Part shown: piece after piece, positions 8,108 through 16,062 of the stretch
How positions within the stretch are numbered: the first letter of the stretch is position 1
Layout: every line of letters starts with the position of its first letter
Source: Terrabacter sp. Root85
GTDB taxonomy: Bacteria > Actinomycetota > Actinomycetes > Actinomycetales > Dermatophilaceae
Length of the DNA stretch: 64,000 nucleotides
Direction of reading: 5' to 3'
Assembly (NCBI RefSeq): GCF_001429185.1
Contig: NZ_LMIW01000010.1
Location: forward strand, 1-64,000
The notes under the pieces: generated by a model
Seen by the model: the letters and a program-made list of their open reading frames with translations, nothing else
Told to the model about the DNA's origin: nothing
The model's database searches: none
Position numbers and translations under genes: made by a program

Positions 8108-8275
8108 CCTCTCGACGCCTACGAGGTGAGCTGTCGGGTTCGGGCTGGAGGTACTGCCCGGCCTTCGCTCGGACCGGTCTCGGTCCACGGAGGGCTTCAC
8201 CCCGAGGGCGTCTCTCGACGCCCGGAGAAAGTGGTTCCCCCGCTCCTGCCATGCGGTTCGTACTGAGCCTCAGGT
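8108..8275 (-). promoter_or_regulatory. Probable ydaO-type (c-di-AMP) riboswitch
   Basis: The minus-strand leader contains, in order, GCGGGGGAACCAC (8229-8241), CGGGGTGAAGCC (about 8193-8204), a GC hairpin, and CGAACCCGACAGCTC followed by CCTCGTAGGCG just upstream of the SD. This order and these blocks match what I know of actinobacterial ydaO leaders in front of rpf and NlpC/P60 genes. Borders are approximate because no covariance model was run. Confidence 0.82.
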
Positions 8276-8486
8276 CGATGGCAGGACTAGGCGGTCCGAC
8301 CCGGGGCACTCACTCGACGGGGAGAGCAAGTTCGCCCACCGTACCCAAGTAGGAGTGCCTTGTCACCTTCGAGTTCCCGGAAGTCAAAGAAATTTCAGCG
8401 ACCTCCGGACGGGGCCGGACGAGGTGTGGCAAGGCCTGCCAAAACGACCCGGCAAACCGGGGCATACCCTGCCGGATACGGCGTGT

Positions 8487-9182
8487 TCAGGCGGCCTGGC
8501 AGAAGACGTGGACGGCCACGTCGTCGGGCAGGGAGACGCCCGTGGACGGCTCGCTGCCCTCGCGGACGGCGACGACCCGGCCGCCGTCACGGACGACCTC
8601 GACGCGGGCGCCGGGCACGACGCCGGCACTCGTCAGCAGCGCGAGCGCCTCCGGGTCGACCTGGACGGGCTCACCGATGCGACGGATCGTCACGACCGTC
8701 GGCGCGGCCCCCACGGCGGCGGTCAGGGTGCTGAGGCCGGTGAGGAAGTCCTCGTCCTGGCGCACCCCGAGCTCCTCGAGACCGGGGATGGGGTTGCCGT
8801 AGGGCGACTCGAGCCCCTCGCCGATGAGGCCGAGGATCTTGCGCTCGACCTTCTCGGACATGACGTGCTCCCACCGGCAGGCCTCGTCGTGGGCGTACTC
8901 CCACTCGAGGCCGATGACGTCGACGAGCAGCCGCTCGGCGAGGCGGTGCTTGCGCATGACGCGGGTCGCGAGCAGCCGGCCGTGGTCGGACAGCTCGAGG
9001 TGACGGTCGCCCGAGACCGCGACGAGCCCGTCGCGCTCCATGCGGGCGACGGTCTGCGACACGGTGGGGCCCGAGTGGCCGAGACGCTCGGCGATGCGCG
9101 CGCGGAGGGGCACGATGCCCTCCTCCTCGAGCTCGAAGATGGTGCGCAGGTACATCTCGGTGGTGTCGATCAGGTCCGTCAC
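8487..9182 (-). CDS. ideR: DtxR/IdeR family iron-dependent repressor
   Basis: The protein is 231 aa from the GTG at 9182, preceded by GAGAAGG. An ATG two codons earlier overlaps that SD. The N-terminal winged helix begins TDLIDTTEMYLRTIFELEEEG, the hallmark of IdeR/DtxR. The dimer/metal segment contains DEACRWEHVMS, with the Cys, Glu and His of the primary metal site. The C-terminal SH3/FeoA-like domain (about 150-231) is present, so the length matches IdeR (about 230 aa). With Fe(II) it should repress iron-uptake genes and may activate storage. A good candidate target box lies at 34919-34937. Confidence 0.92.
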   Translation of the reverse strand: MTDLIDTTEMYLRTIFELEEEGIVPLRARIAERLGHSGPTVSQTVARMERDGLVAVSGDRHLELSDHGRLLATRVMRKHRLAERLLVDVIGLEWEYAHDEACRWEHVMSEKVERKILGLIGEGLESPYGNPIPGLEELGVRQDEDFLTGLSTLTAAVGAAPTVVTIRRIGEPVQVDPEALALLTSAGVVPGARVEVVRDGGRVVAVREGSEPSTGVSLPDDVAVHVFCQAA

Positions 9183-9211
9183 GGTCATACCTTCTCAGAA
9201 TCGGAGAGCGG

Positions 9212-10465
9212 TCAGGGACCGCCCGTCAGTGGCCCCGGCGTCGGCCCGGTCCTCGCGCGTCGGGTCGGGTCGTGCCGTGGCACCCAGATGCGCAGCCAGC
9301 CCGCCCCGACCACGGCACCCACGCCGAGCACGACGGCGGAGGCGCCGAGCGACATGATGGCGCTCAGCCCTGACAACGCCAGCGGACCCGCCGCCCTTCC
9401 CACGTCCGCGCAGAGCCGCCAACCGCCGAGGAACTGCGCGCGTCCGTCTGCGGGCGAGGCGTCGGCGCCCAGGGTCATGATGAGCCCCGCCCCGAGGCCG
9501 TTGCCGAGACCGAGCACGGTCGCCGCGGCCGTCACGGCGACGAGGCTCGTGGCGAGCGGGAGCAGCATCATGCCGAGGCCGAGCACGAGCATGCTGGGCA
9601 CGGCGGCCGCGACCCGGCCGTGGCGGTCCATGAGCCAGCCCGAGGGGTAGAAGAGCGCCATGTCGAGCGCCCCGGCGACCCCGAAGACGAGCGACGTCTG
9701 TGCCGGGGAGAAGCCGACCGACTCGGCCCACAGCGGCACGAGGGCCTCGCGGATGGCGCGCGCCCCGGCCACGCACATGGCCCCGGTGCCGAGCGTCAGG
9801 AGGACGTGCCGGTGCTGCAGGAGCACGGATGCCACGCTGCGCGGCGGTCCGCCGCCCCGGATCCGGTGCGCCGAGCCGGTGATGTCCGGCGCGACGAGGA
9901 CGAGGACGAACGCGGCGATGCTCGCGACGCCGCCGACGGCATACGCCGCCTCGGTGCCCCACCTCGCGATGACGAGCGATCCGATGAACGGGCCGACGAA
10001 GTAGCCGATGCGGTGCACGCCACCCAACGTCGACAGGGCCCGCGCCCGCATCGCCACCGGGACCGCCTCGGTGAGGTAGGCCTGCCGGGCCAGGCCGAAG
10101 AGCGAGCCGGCGAGCCCGATGACGAACACCCCGACGAAGAGCATGACGAGACCGCCGGCCAGAGCCGCGACGAGCATGCCCATGGCCTCGATCACGGCCG
10201 CGACGAGCAGCGCCCGGCGCTCCCCGATACGGGCCGCGAGGGCACCGGACGGCAGGTCGCCGAGCAGCTGACCCACGCCCAGCATCGCGACGAGCAGCGC
10301 CGCGACGCCGACCGAGGCGCCGAGCTCACGCGCCGACACGGCGATGATCGGGGACACCGCGCCCGCGCCCGTCGAGCCCAGGAGGGTGGGCCCGTAGGCC
10401 GACAGCGCGATGGCACGCAGGCTGCCGCTGCGCCCCTCCGCGCCGTCGCCCTGAATCTCGGTCAC
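9212..10465 (-). CDS. MFS transporter
   Basis: The protein is 417 aa with about 12 hydrophobic spans and a GERRALLVAA-type cytoplasmic loop after TM2, as in the major facilitator superfamily. The substrate is unknown. The GTG start at 10465 lies 8 nt after TAGGGT (10474-10479 on the complement), so the mRNA is probably leaderless. It ends 29 bp before ideR on the same strand, so it may read into ideR, but ideR has its own SD. Confidence 0.8.
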   Translation of the reverse strand: MTEIQGDGAEGRSGSLRAIALSAYGPTLLGSTGAGAVSPIIAVSARELGASVGVAALLVAMLGVGQLLGDLPSGALAARIGERRALLVAAVIEAMGMLVAALAGGLVMLFVGVFVIGLAGSLFGLARQAYLTEAVPVAMRARALSTLGGVHRIGYFVGPFIGSLVIARWGTEAAYAVGGVASIAAFVLVLVAPDITGSAHRIRGGGPPRSVASVLLQHRHVLLTLGTGAMCVAGARAIREALVPLWAESVGFSPAQTSLVFGVAGALDMALFYPSGWLMDRHGRVAAAVPSMLVLGLGMMLLPLATSLVAVTAAATVLGLGNGLGAGLIMTLGADASPADGRAQFLGGWRLCADVGRAAGPLALSGLSAIMSLGASAVVLGVGAVVGAGWLRIWVPRHDPTRRARTGPTPGPLTGGP

Positions 10466-10543
10466 GCCACAGGACCCTAACGATCGGGTTACTCGGGTGG
10501 CCGGGCCGACCAGCCGACGAAAGCATTGGCCCGTGGCCGGGAC

Positions 10544-10882
10544 TCAGAGGACGAGCAGACCGATGGCGGTGGAGGCGGCGTTGGCGGCGACGACCGCCAG
10601 CGCCACCGTCACCGCGTCCTCGCGCGCCCGCACCCGCCAGCCCGCGACGAGGAGCACGGTCTCCACGGCGGCGACGGCGACCTCCGCCCCCACGAGCTGC
10701 CACGGTGACCCGAAGCCCGTCGACACGGCATACAGCACGGGGTGGGTCACGACGTTGACGCCGACCGCGCCGACGAGCGCGCGGCCCCACCCGGCCCAGC
10801 CTGCCGCGCGCGCGAACGCCACGAGCACGGGCACCTCGACGGCCAGCGTCAGCGCCAGGGCCTGCAGCGCAGCGGGGCTCAC
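10544..10882 (-). CDS. Small membrane protein of unknown function
   Basis: The protein is 112 aa from the GTG at 10882. It has three or four hydrophobic helices (LALTLAVEVPVLVAFARA, GAVGVNVVTHPVLYAV, VAVAAVETVLLVAG, AVTVALAVVAANAASTAIGLL) and few charges. It is divergent from, and its start nearly abuts, the polytopic membrane gene that follows on plus, so the two probably share a promoter region. I do not recognise the family. Confidence 0.6.
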   Translation of the reverse strand: MSPAALQALALTLAVEVPVLVAFARAAGWAGWGRALVGAVGVNVVTHPVLYAVSTGFGSPWQLVGAEVAVAAVETVLLVAGWRVRAREDAVTVALAVVAANAASTAIGLLVL

Positions 10883-10915
10883 CTCGTGACCGCGCGGCCC
10901 CGAGCGGGCGGCTCC

Positions 10916-12079
10916 GTGACCGACGCGCCCGACCCGGCCGTCGCGGTGCATCGTTCGAGCACCATCACGCTCCTCGTGCTGATGGCAGTCTGCCTCGCGC
11001 TCGCGATCGCCCTCGGGGCGCCGATCGCGACCGCCGTGATCGGTCTCATCCTCTTCGGCATCCTGCACAACCTCCTCGAGGTCCGCTACGTCGCGGGCCG
11101 CTTCGCCGGCCTGCTCGGGCGGCCCTTCCTCGAGCTGCTCGCCGCACTCGTCACCGGCATCGTGGTCTGCCGGCTCCTCGCCGGTGTGGTCGGGCGGCCC
11201 GCGCTGCTCGCCGAGATCGTGCTCGGCTACGTCATCCTCGCGGCTGCCGCCCGTCACGGGCTCGACGGCCGGCGGCGCGTCGCCGCCTGGGTCCTCGTCG
11301 GTGCCGCGGCTGCCGTCTCGCTGACCTTCCCGACGTACCACTTCGTCGTGCTGACCCACCTGCACAACGTCGTGCCCCTCTTCTTCCTCTGGGAGTGGTC
11401 GCGCCGGATCACTTCGCGTCGCGGGCGGCAGGCGTTCCGGGCCGTGCAGCTGCTGTGGGTCGTCGCCATCCCGGCGGTGGTCCTGCTCGGGTTCCTCGAC
11501 GGGTGGCTCAGCGCCGACCCCGGCATCGTGCGCAGCGTCGTCGGCGACGGCCAGACCGTCCTCGCCGCGAGCGCCCCGCCGAGCGCCGCGGCGACGGTGC
11601 TCGGGATGCGCTTCCTCACCGTCTTCGCCTTCATGCAGACGATGCACTACGTCGTGTGGGTGGCGCTGCTCCCCCGCGTCGCTCCGGACGCCTCGGCGGC
11701 CTTCGAGGCCCGCGTGCCGTGGGTGACCGGTCCGCGGCTCTGGGCCGTCGGATTCGTCGCCGCCGCACTCTTCGCCGTCCTCTTCGGGCTCGACTTCGCC
11801 CAGGGCAAGACGTTGTATGCCGCCCTGGCAAGCTATCACGCCTACCTCGAGCTGCCCGTGCTGCTCGCCCTGCTCGTGGGGGCCCGCAGCCTGTCCTCGC
11901 CCTCCCGCTCCGCCGACCGCCGTGACGGCGCCGGCTCGGGGACCGGGACGACCCCGCCGACCCCGCCGACCCCCACACCGCCGACGCCGCTCCCTCCGGC
12001 GGGCGGCGGGTCACGCGGCGCCGAGCTGAGGCCCGAGGCCACGGCGGCGGTCGCCCCGGACACCGAGGTGGGGCCATGA
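10916..12079 (+). CDS. Polytopic membrane protein with intramembrane histidines, unknown
   Basis: The protein is 387 aa from the GTG at 10916. A GTG at 10886 would overlap the divergent gene's start region. It has about nine hydrophobic segments and a Pro/Thr tail. Histidines sit next to or in the membrane at GILHNLLEVRY, PTYHFVVLTHLHNVV, MQTMHYVVW and ASYHAYLELP. This pattern resembles metal- or heme-binding membrane enzymes, but I cannot match it to a family. The next gene overlaps it by ATGA, so they form an operon. GTATGCCG lies at 11815. Confidence 0.65.
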   Translation: MTDAPDPAVAVHRSSTITLLVLMAVCLALAIALGAPIATAVIGLILFGILHNLLEVRYVAGRFAGLLGRPFLELLAALVTGIVVCRLLAGVVGRPALLAEIVLGYVILAAAARHGLDGRRRVAAWVLVGAAAAVSLTFPTYHFVVLTHLHNVVPLFFLWEWSRRITSRRGRQAFRAVQLLWVVAIPAVVLLGFLDGWLSADPGIVRSVVGDGQTVLAASAPPSAAATVLGMRFLTVFAFMQTMHYVVWVALLPRVAPDASAAFEARVPWVTGPRLWAVGFVAAALFAVLFGLDFAQGKTLYAALASYHAYLELPVLLALLVGARSLSSPSRSADRRDGAGSGTGTTPPTPPTPTPPTPLPPAGGGSRGAELRPEATAAVAPDTEVGP

Positions 12080-12423
12080 CGGTGCCCGTGTCTGTGGGAC
12101 TGGCCGCGGCCCTGCCGGTGGACGCCACGGCACCGCCGGACGCGGCCTGGGGCCCGATGGTCGTCGTGGCGCTGGTCGTCGTCGCAGTCGTGGCCGCGGT
12201 CGTCGCCTTCGCCCGGATCAGCCGACGTCGGACCAGCGCCGACGACCCGACCCGCAGCGGTGCCGGCGCCGGTGTCGGTGGCGAAGCCGATGCCGGCGTA
12301 GGTGCTGGCGCCACGAGTGGCACGACGACCGACGACCCGCTGCCGACCGACCCGCAGCAGCACCGACCAGGGCAGCCCGGCGGTTCAGACGGCCCCGACG
12401 GCCCCGCCGGACAACCCTCGTAA
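12076..12423 (+). CDS. Small single-span membrane protein
   Basis: The protein is 115 aa: a short N-terminal segment, one membrane helix near residues 27-47 (MVVVALVVVAVVAAVVAF) followed by RISRRR as a stop-transfer, then a Gly/Ala/Asp/Pro-rich disordered tail. It starts by ATGA overlap with the polytopic protein and is probably its accessory subunit. No catalytic motif is seen. Confidence 0.55.
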   Translation: MTVPVSVGLAAALPVDATAPPDAAWGPMVVVALVVVAVVAAVVAFARISRRRTSADDPTRSGAGAGVGGEADAGVGAGATSGTTTDDPLPTDPQQHRPGQPGGSDGPDGPAGQPS

Positions 12424-12429
12424 AAGGTC

Positions 12430-12461
12430 TTGCCGCCCGTCAGGCCCCGACGTACGGTCGT
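12430..12461 (+). promoter_or_regulatory. Candidate promoter of the 12-codon ORF transcript
   Basis: TTGCCG (12430-12435) and TACGGT (12453-12458) are separated by 17 bp, close to the housekeeping consensus. Transcription would start near 12465, just before the long Shine-Dalgarno, giving a short transcript that ends at the hairpin at 12562-12591. Confidence 0.4.
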
Positions 12462-12493
12462 GACATCGAAACCGAAGGGAGGTGATCCGAGAA

Positions 12494-12532
12494 GTGATTT
12501 CTTCCGGAGCGTGTGAGGTGGCCACGCGATAG
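12494..12532 (+). CDS. 12-codon ORF with near-complete anti-SD complementarity
   Basis: The GTG at 12494 opens MISSGACEVATR and stops at TAG. Eleven bases, GGAGGTGATCC (12478-12488), are the exact complement of the 16S 3' end GGATCACCTCC, far longer than any other SD seen in this window. A promoter precedes it and an intrinsic terminator follows, so the whole unit is a transcript of about 130 nt standing alone between pdxH (convergent) and the membrane operon. A small stem CATCCA/TGGATG follows the stop. It could make a micropeptide, or act as an RNA that binds the 30S anti-SD. Confidence 0.5.
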   Translation: MISSGACEVATR

Positions 12533-12561
12533 CCGCGTCCCCATCCACACCATGGATGAAG

Positions 12562-12591
12562 CAGGGCAGTCCGACTCGTCGGGCTGCCCTG
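12562..12591. terminator. Intrinsic terminator between the micro-ORF and pdxH
   Basis: CAGGGCAGTCCGA pairs with TCGGGCTGCCCTG across CTCG, with one G-T pair, and is followed by a weak TTCC on plus. It serves the short plus-strand transcript and probably also the convergent pdxH. Confidence 0.7.
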
Positions 12592-12617
12592 TTCCGTGTC
12601 CGGGGTGTGGGCGGGAC

Positions 12618-13334
12618 TCAGGGCTGGAGACGCAGCCGCGTCCACGAGTCGGCGTCGGCGAGGTCGCCGTCGCCCGTGCGGCGGAAGACGATCCGGTCGT
12701 GGAGGCGGTTGCGCCGCCCGGCCCAGAACTCGACCTCGTCGCAGACGATGCGCCACCCGCCCCAGAAGTCCGGCACCGGCACGTCGTGATCGCTGCCCGT
12801 GTCGGGGAAGCGCTCGAGCACGTCCTGCCACTTGCGCTCGAGCTCGGCCCGGTCGGCGGCCGGGCGCGACTGGTCCGACGCCCAGGCCGACAGCCGCGAG
12901 CCGTAGGGCCGGGCGTCGAAGTAGGCCTCGACCTCGTCGCGGCCGACGAGCTCTGCCGTGCCCCGGAAGCGGATCGCGCGGTAGATGGCGGGCCAGGTCA
13001 GGGCCGCCGCGACACGAGGGTTGGACTGCAGGTGCTCGCTCTTGGCCGAGCCGAGGTTGGTCACGAAGCCCGGGCCGCGCTCGTCGAAGAAGCGCATGAG
13101 GACGGTGCGCACGTCCGGCGCGCCCGTCGCGTCGACGGTGGCCACCGAGATGGCGGTCGGCTCGGGCACGTCGTCGCGGTCCTCGGCGGCCGTGAGCGCG
13201 GCATCGACCCAGGCCCTGGCCTGAAGGTAGGGCGATGCGGCCACGTCGGACTCGACGAGGCCGTCGCCGGAGTAGTCGACGCGGCGTACGGCGGCGAGGC
13301 CCTCCCGGGCCGGCTCGCGAGATGAGCTGTCCAT
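12618..13334 (-). CDS. pdxH: Pyridoxamine 5'-phosphate oxidase
   Basis: The 238-aa flavoprotein oxidises PNP/PMP to pyridoxal 5'-phosphate using FMN and oxygen. Family features are the FMN-binding RTVLMRFFDERGPGFVTN, SAKSEHLQSNPRVAA, the substrate segment RPYGSRLSAWASDQS, and the C-terminal FWGGWRI...EFWAGRRNRLHDR...RLRLQP. Length and ends match the family. The ATG lies 6 nt after TAGTGT (13341-13346 on the complement), so translation is probably leaderless. Confidence 0.95.
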   Translation of the reverse strand: MDSSSREPAREGLAAVRRVDYSGDGLVESDVAASPYLQARAWVDAALTAAEDRDDVPEPTAISVATVDATGAPDVRTVLMRFFDERGPGFVTNLGSAKSEHLQSNPRVAAALTWPAIYRAIRFRGTAELVGRDEVEAYFDARPYGSRLSAWASDQSRPAADRAELERKWQDVLERFPDTGSDHDVPVPDFWGGWRIVCDEVEFWAGRRNRLHDRIVFRRTGDGDLADADSWTRLRLQP

Positions 13335-13445
13335 GACCCCACACTAGGGTTGGCCCGAGAAGGTCCGCGCGGACGTCAGGCCACGGCGCGCGCGGTCCCG
13401 GCGACAGCCCCGGCCCGTCCGGGGCGCTGTGAGGAGTCACCAACC

Positions 13446-13850
13446 ATGGCAGGCAAGGGCAAGCTCGTCACCCAGACCGTCAAGCTCGGCATCAAGTACG
13501 GCCCCCAGATCTGGGTGGCCACGCAGGCGCTGCGCGAGCCCGCCAAGGAGGCCGCCAACAAGGCGATCTCGAGCGAGCGTGCTCGTCGCCAGGCGATGGC
13601 GCACGCGAAGTCGCTCGCCGACGGCAGCATCCTCAAGGTCTACAAGGGCGACGTCGCCCACTGGGTCGTCTTCAGCGGTGACGAGGCGGTCGGCGTCCAC
13701 CCCGAGACCGACATGCTGCTGACGGCCCTCGTCGAGCGGGCCGACCTGACGAAGCGGATCCGGCCCGACGACAAGGTCAAGGCCACCGACCGCGCCAAGG
13801 ACGCCGCCACTGCGGCGCTGCGTCGGGCCAAGCCCAACCAGATCAACTGA
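13446..13850 (+). CDS. Small basic helical protein, unknown
   Basis: The protein is 134 aa from the ATG at 13446, with GAGGAG about 12 nt upstream. The longer frame to 13350 has no such signal. The first 60 residues are Lys/Arg/Ala-rich helix (KLVTQTVKLGIKYGPQIWVATQ), the middle contains the motif HWVVFSGDEAVGVHP, and the end is Lys-rich. It is probably cytoplasmic. Similar short proteins occur in actinobacteria without assigned function. Confidence 0.6.
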   Translation: MAGKGKLVTQTVKLGIKYGPQIWVATQALREPAKEAANKAISSERARRQAMAHAKSLADGSILKVYKGDVAHWVVFSGDEAVGVHPETDMLLTALVERADLTKRIRPDDKVKATDRAKDAATAALRRAKPNQIN

Positions 13851-13889
13851 CGCGCGCGCGGGGCGCAGCGTGCTCACGCCGCCCTGCGC

Positions 13890-14516
13890 TCAGTCGGCGA
13901 CGAGGATCCCGAGCTCGGCCGCGAACGCGTCGGCGAGGTCGATGACCTGCGGGCGGCTCATCGTCGCGCCCTTGAGCCCGGCGAGACCCACCGGCGAACG
14001 GAGCGTGGCCCCAGAGAGGTCGAGCGCGGCATACGTCCCGCGACCGAAGGTCGGTGACACGAGCGTGCACCCCTCGAAGGTCAGGCCGTCGACGGTGGCT
14101 TCCTGGAGGTCGAGCTCGACGACGACGCAGTCGACGAAGGCGACGTCCTTGAGCCGGGCGCCGCGCAGGTTGAGGAAGTCGACCTTGCCGCCACGCACCG
14201 TGACGTCGCGCCACGTCGAGCCCCAGGCGGAGACGGCGGCCAGCCGGCACCCCTCGATGGTCGTCTCGATGATGCTCGCCTCGGCCAGCGTCACGCCGAC
14301 GCCGCCCACGCGCTCCCACTCGCACTCCGACCAGCGCGAGCCCTCGAGGTGCGCCTCGTCGAGCGTGCCGCCGAGCACCGAGCACTCGAGGAACGAGTGG
14401 CCCTCGGCGTGGGTCCCGGTGAAGTCGGTGCCCTCGAAGCGGACCGCGTCGTGATGTTGGTCTCGGGTGGCGAACACGGCGTCACGAAACACGGTCTGGT
14501 CGGCGGCTGACGGCAT
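13890..14516 (-). CDS. Pentapeptide-repeat protein
   Basis: The protein is 208 aa. Repeats of about five residues with a central hydrophobic position run through residues 20-180 (for example LNLRGARLKDVAFVDC, LDLSGATLRSPVGLAGL), giving a right-handed beta helix in known members. Some relatives mimic DNA and protect gyrase, but nothing here points to that. GTATGCCG copies lie at 14027 and across its start at 14511. It is divergent from citA with about 95 bp between. Confidence 0.75.
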   Translation of the reverse strand: MPSAADQTVFRDAVFATRDQHHDAVRFEGTDFTGTHAEGHSFLECSVLGGTLDEAHLEGSRWSECEWERVGGVGVTLAEASIIETTIEGCRLAAVSAWGSTWRDVTVRGGKVDFLNLRGARLKDVAFVDCVVVELDLQEATVDGLTFEGCTLVSPTFGRGTYAALDLSGATLRSPVGLAGLKGATMSRPQVIDLADAFAAELGILVAD

Positions 14517-14611
14517 ACGGTGAGTCTGTCAGCCGGGACCGACGCCCACCGTCCGCATCCCGGCTGCGGCCTCCACACCGCGGTGGTACCGCCTGCACAG
14601 CAAGGACGCAC

Positions 14612-15733
14612 ATGGCAGACAGCACGCCCGACCCCGACTTCAAGCCAGGACTCGAGGGCGTCATCGCCTTCGAGTCGACCATTGCAGAGCCGGACAAGGA
14701 GGGTGGGGCGCTGCGCTACCGCGGTGTCGACATCAACGACCTCGTCGGGCACGTCGACTTCGCCCACGTGTGGGGCCTGCTCGTCGACAACGAGTTCGAC
14801 CCCGGCCTGCCGCCGGCCGAGCCCTATCCCCTGCCCGTGCACACCGGGGACGTACGCGTCGACGTCCAGTCCGCGCTCGCCATGCTCGCACCGGTGTGGG
14901 GTTTCAAGCCGACGCTCGACATCGACGCCGACGAGGTGCGCGACAACCTCGCCCGCGCCGCCGTCATGGCCCTGTCGTTCGTCGGGCAGTCGGCCCGTGG
15001 GCTCGACAAGCCGATGGTCCCGCAGAGCGAGGTCGACAAGGCCCGCACCATCACCGAGCGCTTCATGATCCGCTGGCGCGGCGAGCCGGACCCGAAGCAC
15101 GTGGAGGCCGTCGACGCCTACTGGGTCTCCGCCGCCGAGCACGGCATGAACGCCTCGACGTTCACCGCCCGCGTCATCACCTCGACCGGTGCCGACGTCG
15201 CCGCCGCGCTCTCGGGCGCCGTCGGGGCGATGTCCGGTCCGCTCCACGGTGGTGCACCCTCGCGCGTGCTCCACATGCTCGACGGGGTCGAGCAGCAGGG
15301 CGATGCCACGGCCTACGTCAAGGGCGTCCTCGACAAGGGCGAGCGCCTCATGGGCTTCGGCCACCGCGTCTACCGTGCCGAGGACCCCCGCGCCCGCGTG
15401 CTGCGCTCCGCGTGCGAGCGCCTCGGTGCGCCCCGCTACGAGGCCGCGGCCGCCCTCGAGAAGGCCGCGCTCGACGAGCTGCACGCCCGCCGACCCGACC
15501 GGGTGCTCGCGACGAACGTCGAGTTCTGGGCCGCCGTCATCCTCGACTTCGCGGAGGTCCCGCCGTCGATGTTCACGCCGATGTTCACGTGTGCGCGCAC
15601 GGCCGGATGGTCCGCGCACATCCTCGAGCAGAAGCAGACCGGCCGGCTCATCCGGCCGTCGTCGCGCTACATCGGCGAGGGTCCGCGCAAGCCCGAGGAC
15701 GTCGCCGGCTGGACGCCCGACATCTCCCACTGA
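14612..15733 (+). CDS. citA: Citrate synthase (citrate synthase 2 type)
   Basis: The 373-aa enzyme condenses oxaloacetate and acetyl-CoA. Visible family blocks are GALRYRGVDINDL near the N-terminus, the active-site His in AMSGPLHGGAPSRVLHML, the second His in MGFGHRVYRAEDPRARVL, and the C-terminal FTPMFTCARTAGWSAHILEQ, including the substrate-binding Arg. The length fits actinobacterial CitA, which is shorter than the 430-aa GltA. It stands alone, followed by a repeat-rich gap. Confidence 0.93.
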   Translation: MADSTPDPDFKPGLEGVIAFESTIAEPDKEGGALRYRGVDINDLVGHVDFAHVWGLLVDNEFDPGLPPAEPYPLPVHTGDVRVDVQSALAMLAPVWGFKPTLDIDADEVRDNLARAAVMALSFVGQSARGLDKPMVPQSEVDKARTITERFMIRWRGEPDPKHVEAVDAYWVSAAEHGMNASTFTARVITSTGADVAAALSGAVGAMSGPLHGGAPSRVLHMLDGVEQQGDATAYVKGVLDKGERLMGFGHRVYRAEDPRARVLRSACERLGAPRYEAAAALEKAALDELHARRPDRVLATNVEFWAAVILDFAEVPPSMFTPMFTCARTAGWSAHILEQKQTGRLIRPSSRYIGEGPRKPEDVAGWTPDISH

Positions 15734-16062
15734 CAGCAGGCCCACCCCGTCGAGTGGCCCCGTCGTCACACCCGGGACTGGGACCGATGCGACCGCTGGG
15801 GCCACGCGGCCACTCGAGTGAGCGCGTCGCACCAGTCGAGCGATCGCGGCGTCCCAGGAGCGTGTGGCAGGTGGGACGACGGGGCCACTCGAGTGGGACC
15901 GGGCGCTCACTCGAGTGGGACCAGGCGCTCACTCGAGTGGTGACCGGCACTGAGCGGCGGTCGCCGCACCCGACGTCCCGCTGAGCTCTCGACGCGCGGA
16001 CCTGCCCGCTCGCGCGTAGCCTCGCGAGCGGAGCCAGCAGGTCACCGAGTCGGGGAGTCAGC
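15734..16062. other. 329-bp gap with phased palindromes
   Basis: No coding frame is convincing. The gap carries a set of CACTCGAGTG palindromes (listed separately), presumably the terminator region of citA and the promoter of the sugar dehydrogenase gene. Confidence 0.5.
15811..15939. repeat. Four copies of CACTCGAGTG, three at exact 22-bp spacing
   Basis: Exact copies of the palindrome begin at 15811, 15886, 15908 and 15930. The last three are 22 bp apart, and the units between them are near-identical (GGGACCGGGCGCT versus GGGACCAGGCGCT). A half copy, GTCGAGTGG, lies at about 15750. Two helical turns per unit would place bound proteins on one face. It could equally be a short tandem repeat. 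Confidence 0.8.

Noticed and set aside
10544-11839. 431-residue minus ORF
   Set aside because: Only the last 112 residues are hydrophobic and plausible. The upstream part is an acidic shadow of the polytopic membrane gene.
15740-15945. CRISPR-like array
   Set aside because: The repeats are 10-bp palindromes with near-identical 12-bp intervals, not unique spacers, and no cas gene is near.
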